From Caldimonas mangrovi (GTDB lineage Bacteria > Pseudomonadota > Gammaproteobacteria > Burkholderiales > Burkholderiaceae_C): a DNA stretch of 64,000 nucleotides. The stretch covers positions 124,001 through 188,000 of the forward strand of contig NZ_JAMKFE010000008.1 of the NCBI RefSeq assembly GCF_023721835.1. Direction: 5' to 3'. This document shows positions 1-9,036 of this stretch, in pieces. A program made the position numbers and the translations under genes. Each line of letters begins with the position of its first letter. Position 1 is the stretch's first letter. The notes beneath the pieces are model-generated. The model was given only the letters and a program-made list of their open reading frames with translations, made no database searches and was not told where the DNA came from.

Positions 1-963
1 TTCCTGCGCACCGCGTGCGCTGCCGTCCTTGCCGCCACCGCGAGTCCGTGGGCGATGGCCGACGGCTACCCGGCCAAGCCGGTGCGCGTGATCGTTCCGT
101 TTGCGCCGGGAGGCACCACCGACATCATCGCGCGCGTGGTCGCCGACCAGGTGCAGCCGGCCTTCGGTCAATTGATGATCGTCGAGAACAAGGCCGGTGC
201 CGGCGGCATGATCGGTGCGTCCGAGATCGCGAAAGCCACGCCCGATGGCTACACGGTCGGCATCGCGACGGTGTCCACCACGGCGTCGGTGCCGGCGATC
301 AACCCGAAGGTGCCGTACGACCCGCTGAACGACTTCACTTCCATCATCAACATCGCGGCCACGCCGAACGTGCTGGCGGTGCACCCGTCATTTCCCGCGA
401 AAGAGTTCAAGGCCTTCCTCGCCAGCGTGAAGGCCAACCCCACCAAATATTCGTACGCGAGTTCAGGCACCGGCGGCATCGGCCACATGCAGATGGAGCT
501 GTTCAAGTCGCTGACCGGCGCGCAGATCACGCACATCCCGTACAAGGGTGCGGGCCCGGCGCTGAACGATGCCGTCGCCGGCCAGGTGCCGGTGATCTTC
601 GACAACCTGCCGTCGGCGCTGCCGTTCATCAAGGACGGCCGGCTCGTCGCGCTGGCGGTGGCTGCCAACGAGCGCGTCGCCGCGCTGCCTGACGTGCCGA
701 CCTTCAAGGAGCTGGGCCTGGCGCCGGTCAACCGGATGGCCTACTACGGCATCCACGGCCCCAAAGGGCTGCCCAAGGACGTGGTGGCGAAGATCTCGGC
801 TGCGGTCAAGAAGACACTCGAAAAGCCTGAGGTGCGCAAGCGCATCGAGGAGACCGGTTCGGTGATCGTCGCCAACACCCCCGAGCAGTTCGCCGCCCAG
901 ACCAAGGCAGAGTTCGAGGTCTACAAGCAGGTGGTGCAGCAGCAGAAGCTGTCGCTGGACTGA
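1..963 (+). CDS. Bug-family (TctC-like) periplasmic solute-binding protein, 5' end missing
   Basis: Periplasmic receptor of the Bug/TctC family, which binds small carboxylates or similar acids, either for a tripartite tricarboxylate transporter or as an orphan receptor. The frame is open from the first base and reads the end of a signal peptide (AAVLAATASPWAMA) followed by DGYPAKPVRVIVPFAPGG, the usual start of a mature Bug protein. Cleavage is therefore expected after AMA, and the ATG at 55 lies inside the signal peptide; the true start is upstream of the window. Typical family segments follow (YASSGTGGIGHMQMELF, HIPYKGAGPAL). No TctA/TctB membrane genes are visible on this side, so the ligand and partner cannot be inferred. 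Confidence 0.9.
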   Translation, partial: FLRTACAAVLAATASPWAMADGYPAKPVRVIVPFAPGGTTDIIARVVADQVQPAFGQLMIVENKAGAGGMIGASEIAKATPDGYTVGIATVSTTASVPAINPKVPYDPLNDFTSIINIAATPNVLAVHPSFPAKEFKAFLASVKANPTKYSYASSGTGGIGHMQMELFKSLTGAQITHIPYKGAGPALNDAVAGQVPVIFDNLPSALPFIKDGRLVALAVAANERVAALPDVPTFKELGLAPVNRMAYYGIHGPKGLPKDVVAKISAAVKKTLEKPEVRKRIEETGSVIVANTPEQFAAQTKAEFEVYKQVVQQQKLSLD

Positions 964-994
964 GCGCACCGGGAAGAGGGGCTGCTGCGCGCCG

Positions 995-2290
995 TCACCT
1001 CCCCCGGGGCGGGCGGCGGCGTGCGGCGCGGCTGCGCCGGTAGAGGTCCATCACCGCGGTGGCGCTGGAGCCGTGCAGCAGTACCGAAAGCACGATGCTG
1101 ACCAGCACCGCATGCACCACGAGCGGAATGTCGTCGCCGTGGGCGCCATGCGAGACGGCGAACGCCAGGTAGTAGACCGAGCCGACGCCGCGGATGCCGA
1201 ACCAGGCGGCCAGCGCGCGCTCGGTGTTCGTCCAGCGGAAGAAGTGGGTCGTGAGCCAGATCGCGAGCGGCCGCGCCACCAGGATCAGCGTCAGGCCGAG
1301 TGCGACGTGCATGGCGCTGAAGGCCCAGTTGCTGAGCAAGCCGCCCACCATCAGCATCACGGTCAGCTCGACCAGCTTCTCCAGGTCGAGCGTGAAATCG
1401 AGCACCTCCTTGGCCATGTACGCGCAGGTATCGCGCGGGTCGGCCTGCGGCACTTCGCAGCCGTCCGGGCCGACGCGACCGGCACGGTCGACATGCTCGA
1501 CATGCCGCATCGCGAGGCCGGCGGCGAACACCGCCAGGAAACCATAGGCGTGGATGGACAGCGCCAGCCCGTAGCTCACGGCGATGAGCCCGAGGGTCAG
1601 GAAGCTTTCCATGCCGACCGCCTGCTGGCGTTCGCGGCGCAGGTAGACCACGGCGCGGCTGAAACCGCAGCCTATGGCCCAGCCGAGCAGCAGACCGGCC
1701 GTGGTGGCCCACAGCACGTCGACGCCCCACCAGCGCAGCGCGTGCGGCCCGAGGTCGTGCACGCCGAGCAGACCGAGCGCGAGCATGACGAACGGGAAGG
1801 CGGTGCCATCGTTGAGTCCGCCTTCGCCGGTCAGGCTGAAGCGCAGGCGGTCGCGGTCGTGGATGTTCTTGACCTGCACGTCGGAGGCGAGCACCGGGTC
1901 GGTCGGCGCCAGCACGGCGGCCAGCAGCAGCGCGGCCCCAAGCGACAGGCCGAACGCCAGGCCCGCGAGCGTCATCACCCCGATCGTCAGTGCCATCGCC
2001 ACCGTGGCCAGCAGCACCGGCGCACGCCACAGCGGGTCGGACAGCCGCACTCGCAGTCGCAACCCCACCGCGAACAGCGACACCAGCACCGCCACTTCGG
2101 ACAAATGCTCGATCAGCTTCGCGTCGCGCATCAGATCCAGCTGCAACAGGCCGTAGACGTCGTTGCCCAGCAGGTAGCCGGCCAGCAGGTACAGCGCCGA
2201 GGCGCTGACCGGCAGCCGCTTCAGCAGCGTATCGGTCAGGCCCATCAGGATCAGCAGCAGGCCGATGAGGAGGCACCAGGTCGTGAACAT
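995..2290 (-). CDS. CPA1-type Na+(K+)/H+ antiporter
   Basis: Inner-membrane cation/proton exchanger of the monovalent cation:proton antiporter-1 family (NhaP-like), used for pH and salt homeostasis. The 431-residue protein is hydrophobic from its first residue, with about 12 predicted membrane spans. It carries TDPVLASDV (residues 130-138), GEGGLNDGTAFP (155-166, the family GESLLNDG-like segment) and RGVGSVYY near the C-terminus; the first holds the ion-binding aspartates of the family. A polar loop of about 30 residues around VGPDGCEVPQADPRD and a strongly basic tail are the unusual parts. It is a single gene, divergent from the 145-residue gene at 2409. No clear Shine-Dalgarno precedes the ATG. 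The transported cation cannot be read from the sequence. Confidence 0.88.
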   Translation of the reverse strand: MFTTWCLLIGLLLILMGLTDTLLKRLPVSASALYLLAGYLLGNDVYGLLQLDLMRDAKLIEHLSEVAVLVSLFAVGLRLRVRLSDPLWRAPVLLATVAMALTIGVMTLAGLAFGLSLGAALLLAAVLAPTDPVLASDVQVKNIHDRDRLRFSLTGEGGLNDGTAFPFVMLALGLLGVHDLGPHALRWWGVDVLWATTAGLLLGWAIGCGFSRAVVYLRRERQQAVGMESFLTLGLIAVSYGLALSIHAYGFLAVFAAGLAMRHVEHVDRAGRVGPDGCEVPQADPRDTCAYMAKEVLDFTLDLEKLVELTVMLMVGGLLSNWAFSAMHVALGLTLILVARPLAIWLTTHFFRWTNTERALAAWFGIRGVGSVYYLAFAVSHGAHGDDIPLVVHAVLVSIVLSVLLHGSSATAVMDLYRRSRAARRRPPRGR

Positions 2291-2365
2291 GCGGGCTGGC
2301 GTGGCGAAGGCGTCGCGAAGACGGGGTCAGTGTTGTCCTGGCAAGAATCGAGCGCAAGCCTGTCC

Positions 2366-2371
2366 TATAGT
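2366..2371 (+). promoter_or_regulatory. -10-like hexamer TATAGT for the gene at 2409
   Basis: TATAGT stands 37 bases before the ATG at 2409 in the 118-bp divergent spacer. No -35 hexamer at normal spacing is recognisable; the nearest TTGTCC is 27 bases upstream. Weak prediction. Confidence 0.3.
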
Positions 2372-2408
2372 CCGCGTTTCGCATCAGTGACGCCGAAGGA
2401 CCGCATCG

Positions 2409-2846
2409 ATGGGCGAGGCCAAACGCAAGAACGTACAACTGAAGCAGGTGCAGGCTGACCTGCAGCGCCGGCTCGATGCCGGCGAATTCGGCAACCCCTG
2501 CTCATGCTATTGCATCGTGCTCGACAAGTCGGCGCGCGGCCGCGAGACGCTGCAGGCGCTGCGAGGGCTCACCGGCCGTCTCGTCGGCCTGGGCGAGTTG
2601 CTCGACGCCGAGCCGATGCAACTGTGGGAGGCGTCGCCGCTGTTTCGCTTCGTCGCGCTGGCCGGCGGCGACGGCAAGCCGCATGAGCGCAGCTTCGTCG
2701 CCGCCGATCTTGACCGGCTGCTGGCCGACGCACTGCCGCGGGCGCTGCGCCGAGCCGCAAGGCACGCCGGGCCGGCGGGTACGGTGATCGGTGTCGATAC
2801 GGATGCCGAAGCCGCGGTGAAGGCGGCGCTCACAGCTGCTCGTTGA
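2409..2846 (+). CDS. hypothetical protein, 145 aa
   Basis: No family recognised. The protein is soluble, has no signal peptide, and opens with MGEAKRKNVQLKQVQADLQRRL, a charged helix-forming stretch. A short cysteine cluster (NPCSCYCIV, residues 29-37) could bind a metal. The remainder is rich in alanine, arginine and leucine. A GAAGGA motif 8 bases before the ATG supports the start. The last 17 bases overlap the 3' end of the convergent phospholipase D gene. Function unknown. Confidence 0.7.
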   Translation: MGEAKRKNVQLKQVQADLQRRLDAGEFGNPCSCYCIVLDKSARGRETLQALRGLTGRLVGLGELLDAEPMQLWEASPLFRFVALAGGDGKPHERSFVAADLDRLLADALPRALRRAARHAGPAGTVIGVDTDAEAAVKAALTAAR

Positions 2847-4134
2847 ACAGATAGAACAAGCGCTCACGGGCGCGTCGCCACGGGCCGCGCCGGCGCCAGC
2901 TTGCAAGGTCGAGCTCGACGCAGTCACGCGCATCCCGCTCGAAGAGTGCCTCGAACTGCGCTGCGAGGTCCCGGCTCCACAGGCCCACAGTGATCTCGTC
3001 GTTGATCTCGAAGGAGCGGTCGTCAAAGTTGCTCGAGCCGATCGCGCACCACTGCCCGTCGATGACCATCAGCTTCTGGTGCAGCAGCGTGCGCGGGTAT
3101 TCGAGCAGTCGCACACCGTGCGCGAGCAGCGTCTCGAAATGCCGGTGCGCTGCCTGCTGCACGAAGGGCATGTCCGAGGCGCCCTCGGACGGCATCATGA
3201 CCCGCACGTCGACGCCGCGCGCGGCGGCCTTGCCCAGCGCCTTGATCGCTTCCGGGTCGGGCAGAAAGTAGGGGTTCTGGATCAGGATGCGCTCATGCGC
3301 AATGCACATCACCAGGTGGTGCAGGATCTTGACCGCCGGGGCAGCATTCTCGGGCTTCACGCGTGCGACGTGCAGGGCCACGTCGCCGCGTGGCTCCAGC
3401 CGCGGGAAGACGTCTTCGCCGACGAACAGTTCGCCGGTTTCGTCGACCCAGTTCTCGCTGAAAGCCGACTGCAGCGCGTGCACGCCGGGCCCCTCGATCC
3501 GCAGCGACACGTCGCGGAAGTGGTGGCGGTCTTCGGCGTCGCCGAGCCAGTCGTCGACGATGCAGTGCCCGCCGATGAAGGCGATGCGGCCGTCGAGCAC
3601 CACCAGCTTGCGGTGGTCGCGGCGGTTCATCACACCGATGTTGCGCAGTTGCCGGTCGTGGTAGACGGCCAGGCGGCAACCGGCCTCGTGCAGGCGCTTG
3701 CGGGTCGAGCGGCGCATCAGCTTGCCGCCGTTGCCGTCGATCATCAGCCGCACCTGCACGCCTGAGCGGGCCCGCTCGCACAGCGCCTGCACGATGCGCT
3801 CGCTGAGCAGGCCGTCCTTCCACAGGTAGGTCTCGAAGTGCACCGTGTGCCGAGCCGAGACGATGTGCTCGATAAGCACATCGAAGAAGCGGCCGTTCTC
3901 CAGCACCTCGACGCGATTGCCCTCGATGACGCAGCCGTGCGAAAGACCGGCGATGGAGGGCAGCAGCGCCGGCAGCGGGTCGTCGCACTCGATGCCCAGC
4001 TTCGGGTCGCTGTGGCGCTTGTGCGACCACACCACCAGCACCATGACGACCAGCGCCACGCCGCCGAGCGCGACCAGCGCGAGCGGCAGCTCGACGGTGT
4101 CGGAGATGAGGGCCTCGAACATGGAAGCATCCAT
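2830..4134 (-). CDS. phospholipase D superfamily protein, cardiolipin synthase-like
   Basis: Membrane-anchored enzyme of the phospholipase D superfamily, most like bacterial cardiolipin synthases, which join two phosphatidylglycerols (or PG and PE) into cardiolipin. Residues 13-36 form a membrane helix. Two HKD motifs are complete: HRKLVVLDG with H174, K176, D181, and HQKLMVIDG with H352, K354, D359. Each is followed by the usual glycine- or serine-rich segment (AFIGGH, AIGSSNFDDRSF). The 434-residue length fits a cardiolipin synthase with one rather than two membrane helices. The frame stays open to 4290, but the upstream part reads like non-coding sequence, so the ATG at 4134 (or 4122) is preferred. 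ClsB/ClsC-like specificity or a different phosphatidyl transfer cannot be excluded. Confidence 0.85.
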   Translation of the reverse strand: MDASMFEALISDTVELPLALVALGGVALVVMVLVVWSHKRHSDPKLGIECDDPLPALLPSIAGLSHGCVIEGNRVEVLENGRFFDVLIEHIVSARHTVHFETYLWKDGLLSERIVQALCERARSGVQVRLMIDGNGGKLMRRSTRKRLHEAGCRLAVYHDRQLRNIGVMNRRDHRKLVVLDGRIAFIGGHCIVDDWLGDAEDRHHFRDVSLRIEGPGVHALQSAFSENWVDETGELFVGEDVFPRLEPRGDVALHVARVKPENAAPAVKILHHLVMCIAHERILIQNPYFLPDPEAIKALGKAAARGVDVRVMMPSEGASDMPFVQQAAHRHFETLLAHGVRLLEYPRTLLHQKLMVIDGQWCAIGSSNFDDRSFEINDEITVGLWSRDLAAQFEALFERDARDCVELDLASWRRRGPWRRARERLFYLFNEQL

Positions 4135-4310
4135 GCTATCGGCCGCGCGGTGCGCACCTTGTAATCGCGGTTTACATCCGGTCGGGCCACCGCATGCGAC
4201 GCAAAGCGCATGTGCACCCTCGAAAAACTTCGTTCCCGCCGGCCGCGACGCGGCGTAGCTTGTAGGCATCCGGGCTGTCGGCCCGCTCACACTTCGCTAC
4301 AGGAGCTCGC

Positions 4311-4529
4311 ATGAGCATCACCGCCATCAACGTGCGCAACCAGTTTCGCGGCAGGGTGAAAGAGATTATCGAGGGCCCAGTCGTCTCGGAGGTCGACGTC
4401 GAGACGCCGCAGGGCCTCGTGGTCACCTCCGTCATCACGACCCGCTCCGTGAAGGAACTCGGTCTGGTGGTGGGCAAGGAAGTGGTGACGCTGGTGAAGT
4501 CGACCGAAGTGTCGATCGCCGCGCTGTAG
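4311..4529 (+). CDS. molbindin-type molybdenum-pterin/molybdate-binding protein
   Basis: Small cytoplasmic protein of the Mop (TOBE) family, which assembles into oligomers storing or buffering molybdate or tungstate. The whole 72-residue protein is a single Mop domain: SITAINVRNQFRGRVKEI, then GPVVSEVDVETPQG, then VTSVITTRSVKELGL, ending in the strand LVKSTEVSIAAL. AGGAG 6 bases before the ATG supports the start. The next gene starts 9 bases after its stop and may share a transcript. The sulfate ABC transporter just downstream handles a chemically similar oxyanion, and the molybdoenzyme MsrP is encoded 39 kb away; both links are inference. Confidence 0.9.
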   Translation: MSITAINVRNQFRGRVKEIIEGPVVSEVDVETPQGLVVTSVITTRSVKELGLVVGKEVVTLVKSTEVSIAAL

Positions 4530-4538
4530 GAGCCGACC

Positions 4539-5138
4539 ATGGGATACCGAGGCGATCCGGTGCGCGTGCTCATCGTTCCCGGCCTCCACGGCAGTGGCCC
4601 GGGCCACTGGCAGACCTGGCTGCAGAGGCGCTGGCGCGGCAGCGCGAGGGTGGAGCAGCACGACTGGGCCGTGGCCGACCTGGAGCGGTGGGCCGACCGC
4701 ATCGGCGAGACGCTGGCATGCCACCGGGGCGGCTGCTGGGTCGCCGTCGCGCACAGCTTCGGCTGCCTCGCGCTGGCGCGGTACCTCGCGCGCGAGGGGG
4801 CGGCCGTGGCCCCCGTGGAGGCGGCGTTGCCGGTGGCGCCGGCCGACCCGCGCAAGTTCGAGGTGGCGCGGCTCCTGCCGCACAGCCGGCTGCCCGTGCG
4901 GAGCTACCTGGTGGGCAGCGAGACCGACCCGTGGATGACCGAGGCCCACGCCGGTTCGTTGGCGCGCCGGTGGGGCAGCCGCTACATCAACCTGGGGGAC
5001 GCCGGCCACATCAACGTCGATGCGGGCTACGGCCCCTGGCCGCAAGCCCACGCCCTGGTGCGCCTGCTGGTGCAACAGGTCGAGCGCGGGCGCCGGCTGC
5101 AGCGCGCTGACCCGCTCGAGCTGTCGTTCGCGGTGTGA
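4539..5138 (+). CDS. RBBP9/YdeN-type alpha/beta hydrolase
   Basis: Serine hydrolase of the RBBP9/YdeN family; substrates in bacteria are mostly unknown. The full small-fold family pattern is present: VLIVPGLHGSGPGHWQTWL at the N-terminus, nucleophile S73 in AHSFGC, acid D130 in GSETDPWM, and H157 in GDAGHIN. The length of 199 residues matches the family, with an unusually charged C-terminal tail (ERGRRLQRADPLELSF). It has no signal peptide. It lies 9 bases downstream of the molbindin gene and 118 bases upstream of the sulfate-binding protein gene. Confidence 0.85.
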   Translation: MGYRGDPVRVLIVPGLHGSGPGHWQTWLQRRWRGSARVEQHDWAVADLERWADRIGETLACHRGGCWVAVAHSFGCLALARYLAREGAAVAPVEAALPVAPADPRKFEVARLLPHSRLPVRSYLVGSETDPWMTEAHAGSLARRWGSRYINLGDAGHINVDAGYGPWPQAHALVRLLVQQVERGRRLQRADPLELSFAV

Positions 5139-5211
5139 GGCGGCGGCCGCTTGCTCGTTTTTCGCATATGGATCCGCGCAAGCATTCGTTCCCGGCGCAG
5201 GACCGGCTTCC

Positions 5212-5217
5212 TAGCAT
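5212..5217 (+). promoter_or_regulatory. -10-like hexamer TAGCAT before the sulfate operon
   Basis: In the 118-bp gap upstream of the sulfate-binding protein gene, TAGCAT stands 39 bases before the ATG. The -35 position holds a poor TTCCCG, as is common at promoters that need an activator such as CysB. No recognisable CysB site could be defined by eye. Confidence 0.25.
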
Positions 5218-5256
5218 CACCTCATCCGTTCGACATCACCGATCAAGGGAGCCACC

Positions 5257-6270
5257 ATGACCCCGCGCCGATTTTTTCGTCACCTGGCGGCCGCGCTGGC
5301 GCTTGCCGTCGCCGTGCCGGCCGTCCTCGCGAAGGACGTGAGCCTGCTCAACGTGTCGTACGACCCGACGCGAGAGCTGTACCAGGACTTCAACAAGGCC
5401 TTCGCCGCCCATTGGAAGCAGAAGACCGGTGACAACGTCACCATCCGGCAGTCGCACGGCGGCTCCGGCAAGCAGGCACGTTCGGTGATCGACGGGCTGG
5501 ACGCTGACGTCGTCACGCTGGCACTGGCCTACGACATCGACGAACTGGCGGACAAGGCCCGGCTGATCCCGGCCAACTGGCAGCAGCGCCTGTCCCACAA
5601 CAGCTCGCCATACACGTCCACCATCGTGTTCCTGGTGCGCAAGGGCAACCCGAAGGGCATCAAGGACTGGGACGACATCGTCAAGCCCGGCGTGCAGGTC
5701 GTCACGCCCAACCCCAAAACCTCCGGCGGTGCGCGCTGGAACTACCTGGCGGCATGGGGCTACGCCGCCCGGAAGTACGGCTCCGACGCCCGGGCGCGAG
5801 AGTTCGTGACGCAGCTCTTCAGGAGCGTGCCGGTGCTCGACTCCGGCGCCCGCGGGGCCACCACCACCTTCACCGAACGCGGCATCGGTGACGTGCTGCT
5901 GTCATGGGAGAACGAGGCCTTCCTGGCCGTCAAGGAGCTGGGGCCGGACAAGTTCGACATCGTCGTGCCGTCGGTCAGCATTCTGGCCGAGCCGCCGGTG
6001 GCCGTGGTGGACAAGGTGGTCGACCGCAAGGGCACGCGCGAGGTGGCCACCGCCTACCTGCAGTACCTGTACACGCCGCAAGGGCAAGACATCGTCGGAA
6101 GACACTATTACCGTCCGATCGACCCGAAGATCGCCGCGAAGTATGCGCAGCAGTTCCCCAAGATCGAGCTGTTCTCCGTCGACAGCGCCTTCGGCGGCTG
6201 GGCCAGCGCGCAGAAGACGCACTTTGCCGACGGCGGCGTGTTCGACCAGATCTTCGCCCGCGGCAAGTGA
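5257..6270 (+). CDS. sbp: sulfate/thiosulfate ABC transporter, periplasmic binding protein
   Basis: Periplasmic receptor that delivers sulfate (or thiosulfate) to the CysTWA importer. It has an N-terminal signal peptide of about 25 residues (cut near [12 protein letters not shown]). The mature start [19 protein letters not shown], the segment [19 protein letters not shown] and [10 protein letters not shown] are hallmarks of the Sbp/CysP family. Length of 337 residues is normal. AAGGGAG precedes the ATG. It is first in the sbp-cysT-cysW-cysA operon, with 6 bases to cysT. In relatives such operons are activated by CysB-type regulators when sulfate or cysteine is short; a CysB-like gene lies at 9889-10833. 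Sbp versus CysP specificity cannot be decided from sequence alone. Confidence 0.93.
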   Translation: MTPRRFFRHLAAALALAVAVPAVLAKDVSLLNVSYDPTRELYQDFNKAFAAHWKQKTGDNVTIRQSHGGSGKQARSVIDGLDADVVTLALAYDIDELADKARLIPANWQQRLSHNSSPYTSTIVFLVRKGNPKGIKDWDDIVKPGVQVVTPNPKTSGGARWNYLAAWGYAARKYGSDARAREFVTQLFRSVPVLDSGARGATTTFTERGIGDVLLSWENEAFLAVKELGPDKFDIVVPSVSILAEPPVAVVDKVVDRKGTREVATAYLQYLYTPQGQDIVGRHYYRPIDPKIAAKYAQQFPKIELFSVDSAFGGWASAQKTHFADGGVFDQIFARGK

Positions 6271-6276
6271 GCGGCA

Positions 6277-7119
6277 ATGGTCCTGTCCCGCACGCTCCTG
6301 CGGCGCCACAGCGTGCTGCCCGGCTTCGATCTCGCGCTCGGCTTCACACTGCTGTACATCGGCCTGATCGTGCTGATTCCGCTGTCGGCCGCCTTCCTCA
6401 AGACCTTCACTCTGACATGGCCGCAGTTCTGGGCCGCCGTCAGTTCTCCCCGCGTGATGGCGTCCTACCGGCTGACGTTCGGCGCCTCGTTCGCGGCGGC
6501 CGTTGTCAACGCGGTGTTCGGGCTGTTGGTGGCCTGGGTGCTGGTGCGCTACTCGTTTCCGGGCCGCCGTCTCGTCGATGCGCTGGTCGACCTGCCGTTC
6601 GCGCTGCCCACTGCCGTGGCCGGCATCGCGCTGACGGCCCTCTATGCCGAGAACGGCTGGATCGGGCAATGGCTCGCGGCAGCCGGCGCCAAGGTGTCGT
6701 TCACCCCGCTGGGGGTGTTCGTTGCGCTCACCTTCATCGGGCTGCCGTTCGTCGTCCGCACGGTGCAGCCGGTGCTGGAGGACCTGCAGCAGGAGCTGGA
6801 GGAGGCCGCGGCCACGCTGGGGGCCACACGCTGGCAGACGTTTCGCCGCGTGATCCTGCCCGTGCTGACACCGGCGCTGCTGACCGGCTTCGCATTGGCC
6901 TTCGCCCGTGCGCTGGGCGAGTACGGCTCGGTGATCTTCATCGCCGGCAACATGCCGATGGTGTCCGAGATCACACCGCTGCTGATCATCACCAAGCTGG
7001 AACAGTACGACTACGGCGGTGCCACGGCGATAGCCGTCGTGATGCTGATCGCGTCGTTCGGGATGCTGCTGTTCATCAACCTGTTGCAGGCCTGGGCGCG
7101 CCGACGCCAGGGGGCGTGA
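6277..7119 (+). CDS. cysT: sulfate ABC transporter permease CysT (CysU)
   Basis: One of the two inner-membrane permease subunits of the sulfate importer. The 280-residue protein has about six membrane spans. The cytoplasmic coupling loop EEAAATLGATRWQTFRRVILP, with the EAA-type motif, contacts the ATPase. FALPTAVAGIALTALYAENGW is conserved in CysT. It starts 6 bases after sbp and ends one base before the cysW start, implying translational coupling. Confidence 0.94.
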   Translation: MVLSRTLLRRHSVLPGFDLALGFTLLYIGLIVLIPLSAAFLKTFTLTWPQFWAAVSSPRVMASYRLTFGASFAAAVVNAVFGLLVAWVLVRYSFPGRRLVDALVDLPFALPTAVAGIALTALYAENGWIGQWLAAAGAKVSFTPLGVFVALTFIGLPFVVRTVQPVLEDLQQELEEAAATLGATRWQTFRRVILPVLTPALLTGFALAFARALGEYGSVIFIAGNMPMVSEITPLLIITKLEQYDYGGATAIAVVMLIASFGMLLFINLLQAWARRRQGA

Positions 7120-7120
7120 C

Positions 7121-8023
7121 ATGAGTACCGCTGCCCTGCCTTTGAACGTGCGCTCGGATGCCGAGCGCACCCTGCCCGCTGCCCGCGGCGCCACGCAGGA
7201 AGCTGCCTGGGTGCGGTGGGTGCTGATCGCCACCGCGCTGGCGTTCCTGACGCTGTTCCTGTTCGTGCCGCTGGCGTCGGTGTGCTTCGAGGCCTTCAAG
7301 AAAGGCGTCGGCGTCTATCTGGCGGCCATCGCCGACGAGGACGCGAAGTCGGCCATCCGCCTGACGCTGCTGGCCGCGGCTGTCGCCGTGCCGCTGAACC
7401 TCGTGTTCGGCGTGGCCGCAGCGTGGTCGATCGCGAAGTTCGACTTCCGCGGCAAGAACGTGCTGCTGACGCTGATCGACCTGCCGTTCTCGGTGAGCCC
7501 AGTGATCGCCGGCCTGATGTACGTGCTGGTGTTCGGTCTGCAGGGCTGGCTCGGCGAGTGGCTGCGCGACCACGACCTGAAGGTGATCTTCGCGGTGCCC
7601 GGCATCGTGCTCGCGACCGTGTTCGTGACCTTCCCTTTCGTCGCGCGCGAGCTGATCCCGCTGATGCAGGCCCAGGGGCAGGAGCAGGAGGAAGCCGCGC
7701 ACGTGCTCGGCGCCTCGGGCTGGCAGATCTTCTACCGCGTGACGCTGCCCAACGTGAAGTGGGCGCTGCTGTACGGCGTGATCCTGTGCAACGCCCGCGC
7801 GATGGGCGAGTTCGGTGCGGTGTCGGTGGTCTCGGGCCACATCCGCGGACAGACCAACACGATGCCGCTGCACATCGAGATCCTCTATAACGAGTACCAG
7901 TTCGCCGCGGCGTTCGCGGTGGCCTCGCTATTGGCCGGGCTGGCACTCGTCACCCTGGTGTTGAAATTTCTCGTCGAGCAGCGCGTCAAGCGCGAGAAGC
8001 AGCTCGCGGGAGAACTCTCATGA
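7121..8023 (+). CDS. cysW: sulfate ABC transporter permease CysW
   Basis: Second inner-membrane permease subunit of the sulfate importer, pairing with CysT. The 300-residue protein has a polar N-terminal extension of about 30 residues before the first membrane span. The [20 protein letters not shown] segment and the EAA loop [21 protein letters not shown] are typical, and the C-terminal half contains [19 protein letters not shown], characteristic of CysW. Its last four bases overlap the start of cysA (ATGA overlap). Confidence 0.94.
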   Translation: MSTAALPLNVRSDAERTLPAARGATQEAAWVRWVLIATALAFLTLFLFVPLASVCFEAFKKGVGVYLAAIADEDAKSAIRLTLLAAAVAVPLNLVFGVAAAWSIAKFDFRGKNVLLTLIDLPFSVSPVIAGLMYVLVFGLQGWLGEWLRDHDLKVIFAVPGIVLATVFVTFPFVARELIPLMQAQGQEQEEAAHVLGASGWQIFYRVTLPNVKWALLYGVILCNARAMGEFGAVSVVSGHIRGQTNTMPLHIEILYNEYQFAAAFAVASLLAGLALVTLVLKFLVEQRVKREKQLAGELS

Positions 8024-9036
8024 GCATCGAAGTCCGCAACCTCCACAAGCGTTTCGGCCGCACGGTGGTCTGCGACCACCTGAACCTCGACATCCCTTCG
8101 GGCGAACTGGTCGCGTTGCTCGGCCCCTCAGGCTCGGGCAAGACCTCGCTGCTGCGCATCATCGCCGGCCTGGAGCTGCCCGACAGCGGCAGCGTACTGT
8201 TCCACGGCGAGGACGCGACGTTCTCCGACGTGCGCGAGCGCCGGGTCGGTTTCGTGTTCCAGCACTACGCGCTGTTTGCGCACATGAGCATCTTCGAGAA
8301 CGTCGCCTTCGGCCTGCGCGTGCGGCCCAGGGCGCAGCGGCCCTCCGAGCGCGACATCCGCGCCAAGGTGACCGAGTTGCTGAAGCTCGTGCAGCTCGAC
8401 TGGATCGCCGATCGCTACCCGCACCAGTTGTCCGGCGGGCAGCGGCAGCGCATCGCGCTGGCCCGTGCACTGGCGGTCGAGCCGCAGGTGCTGCTGCTCG
8501 ATGAGCCGTTCGGCGCGCTGGATGCCAAGGTGCGCAAGGAGCTGCGCCGATGGCTGCGCCGCCTGCATGACGAGATGCATGTCACGAGCGTGTTCGTCAC
8601 GCATGACCAGGACGAGGCCATGGAGGTGGCCGACCGCGTCGTCGTGATGAACCAGGGCCGTATCGAACAGCAGGGCATGCCCGACGAGGTGTACGACCGC
8701 CCGGCCTCGCCCTTCGTGCTGCAGTTCCTCGGCGACGTGAACCTGTTCCATGACCGGCTGGGCCAGGGCCCGGACGAGGTGAGCTATGCGCGCCCGCACG
8801 AGCTGGAGATCGTGGCCCAGGCCGAGGAAGGCAGCCTGCCGGTGACGCTGTCGCAGACGCTCACCGTCGGTCCCCACACGCGCATCGAGTTCCGCCGGCA
8901 GGACGACGGCAGCTACCTCGACGTGGAGCTGCCGCGCGCCGAGTTCAGCGTTTTGCGCGAGCGGCTGCAGCTGCGGCCCGGCGCTCAGGTCCACCTCAAG
9001 GCGCGGCGCCTGACCCGCTTCGGCCCGCCGGCCTGA
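8020..9036 (+). CDS. cysA: sulfate ABC transporter ATP-binding protein CysA
   Basis: Cytoplasmic ATPase that drives the CysTW sulfate channel. Motifs in order: Walker A GPSGSGKT (35-42), Q-loop [10 protein letters not shown] (80-89), signature LSGGQ (137-141), Walker B LLLDEP (158-163) and the H-loop TH. After residue 235 comes a C-terminal regulatory TOBE-like domain containing YARPHELEI, as in other CysA proteins. The length of 338 residues is at the short end for CysA. It overlaps cysW by four bases and closes the operon; its stop abuts the end of the convergent DUF72 gene. Confidence 0.94.
   Translation: MSIEVRNLHKRFGRTVVCDHLNLDIPSGELVALLGPSGSGKTSLLRIIAGLELPDSGSVLFHGEDATFSDVRERRVGFVFQHYALFAHMSIFENVAFGLRVRPRAQRPSERDIRAKVTELLKLVQLDWIADRYPHQLSGGQRQRIALARALAVEPQVLLLDEPFGALDAKVRKELRRWLRRLHDEMHVTSVFVTHDQDEAMEVADRVVVMNQGRIEQQGMPDEVYDRPASPFVLQFLGDVNLFHDRLGQGPDEVSYARPHELEIVAQAEEGSLPVTLSQTLTVGPHTRIEFRRQDDGSYLDVELPRAEFSVLRERLQLRPGAQVHLKARRLTRFGPPA

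Noticed and set aside
15..692. 225-residue open frame overlapping the Bug receptor gene
   Set aside because: It is an arginine-rich shadow frame, as expected in GC-rich DNA, with no ribosome site and no motif; the Bug frame is clearly the coding one.
1073..2458. 461-residue open frame opposite the antiporter gene
   Set aside because: Histidine- and glutamine-rich composition typical of the reverse complement of a hydrophobic membrane protein gene; no domain.
2830..2846. Convergent 17-base overlap as sign of a frameshift or misassembly
   Set aside because: Both genes have normal ends; short convergent overlaps are common in compact genomes.
4135..4290. N-terminal extension of the phospholipase D gene to 4290
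   Set aside because: The added 52 residues have no similarity to the family N-terminus, and the membrane anchor follows the ATG at 4134 directly.
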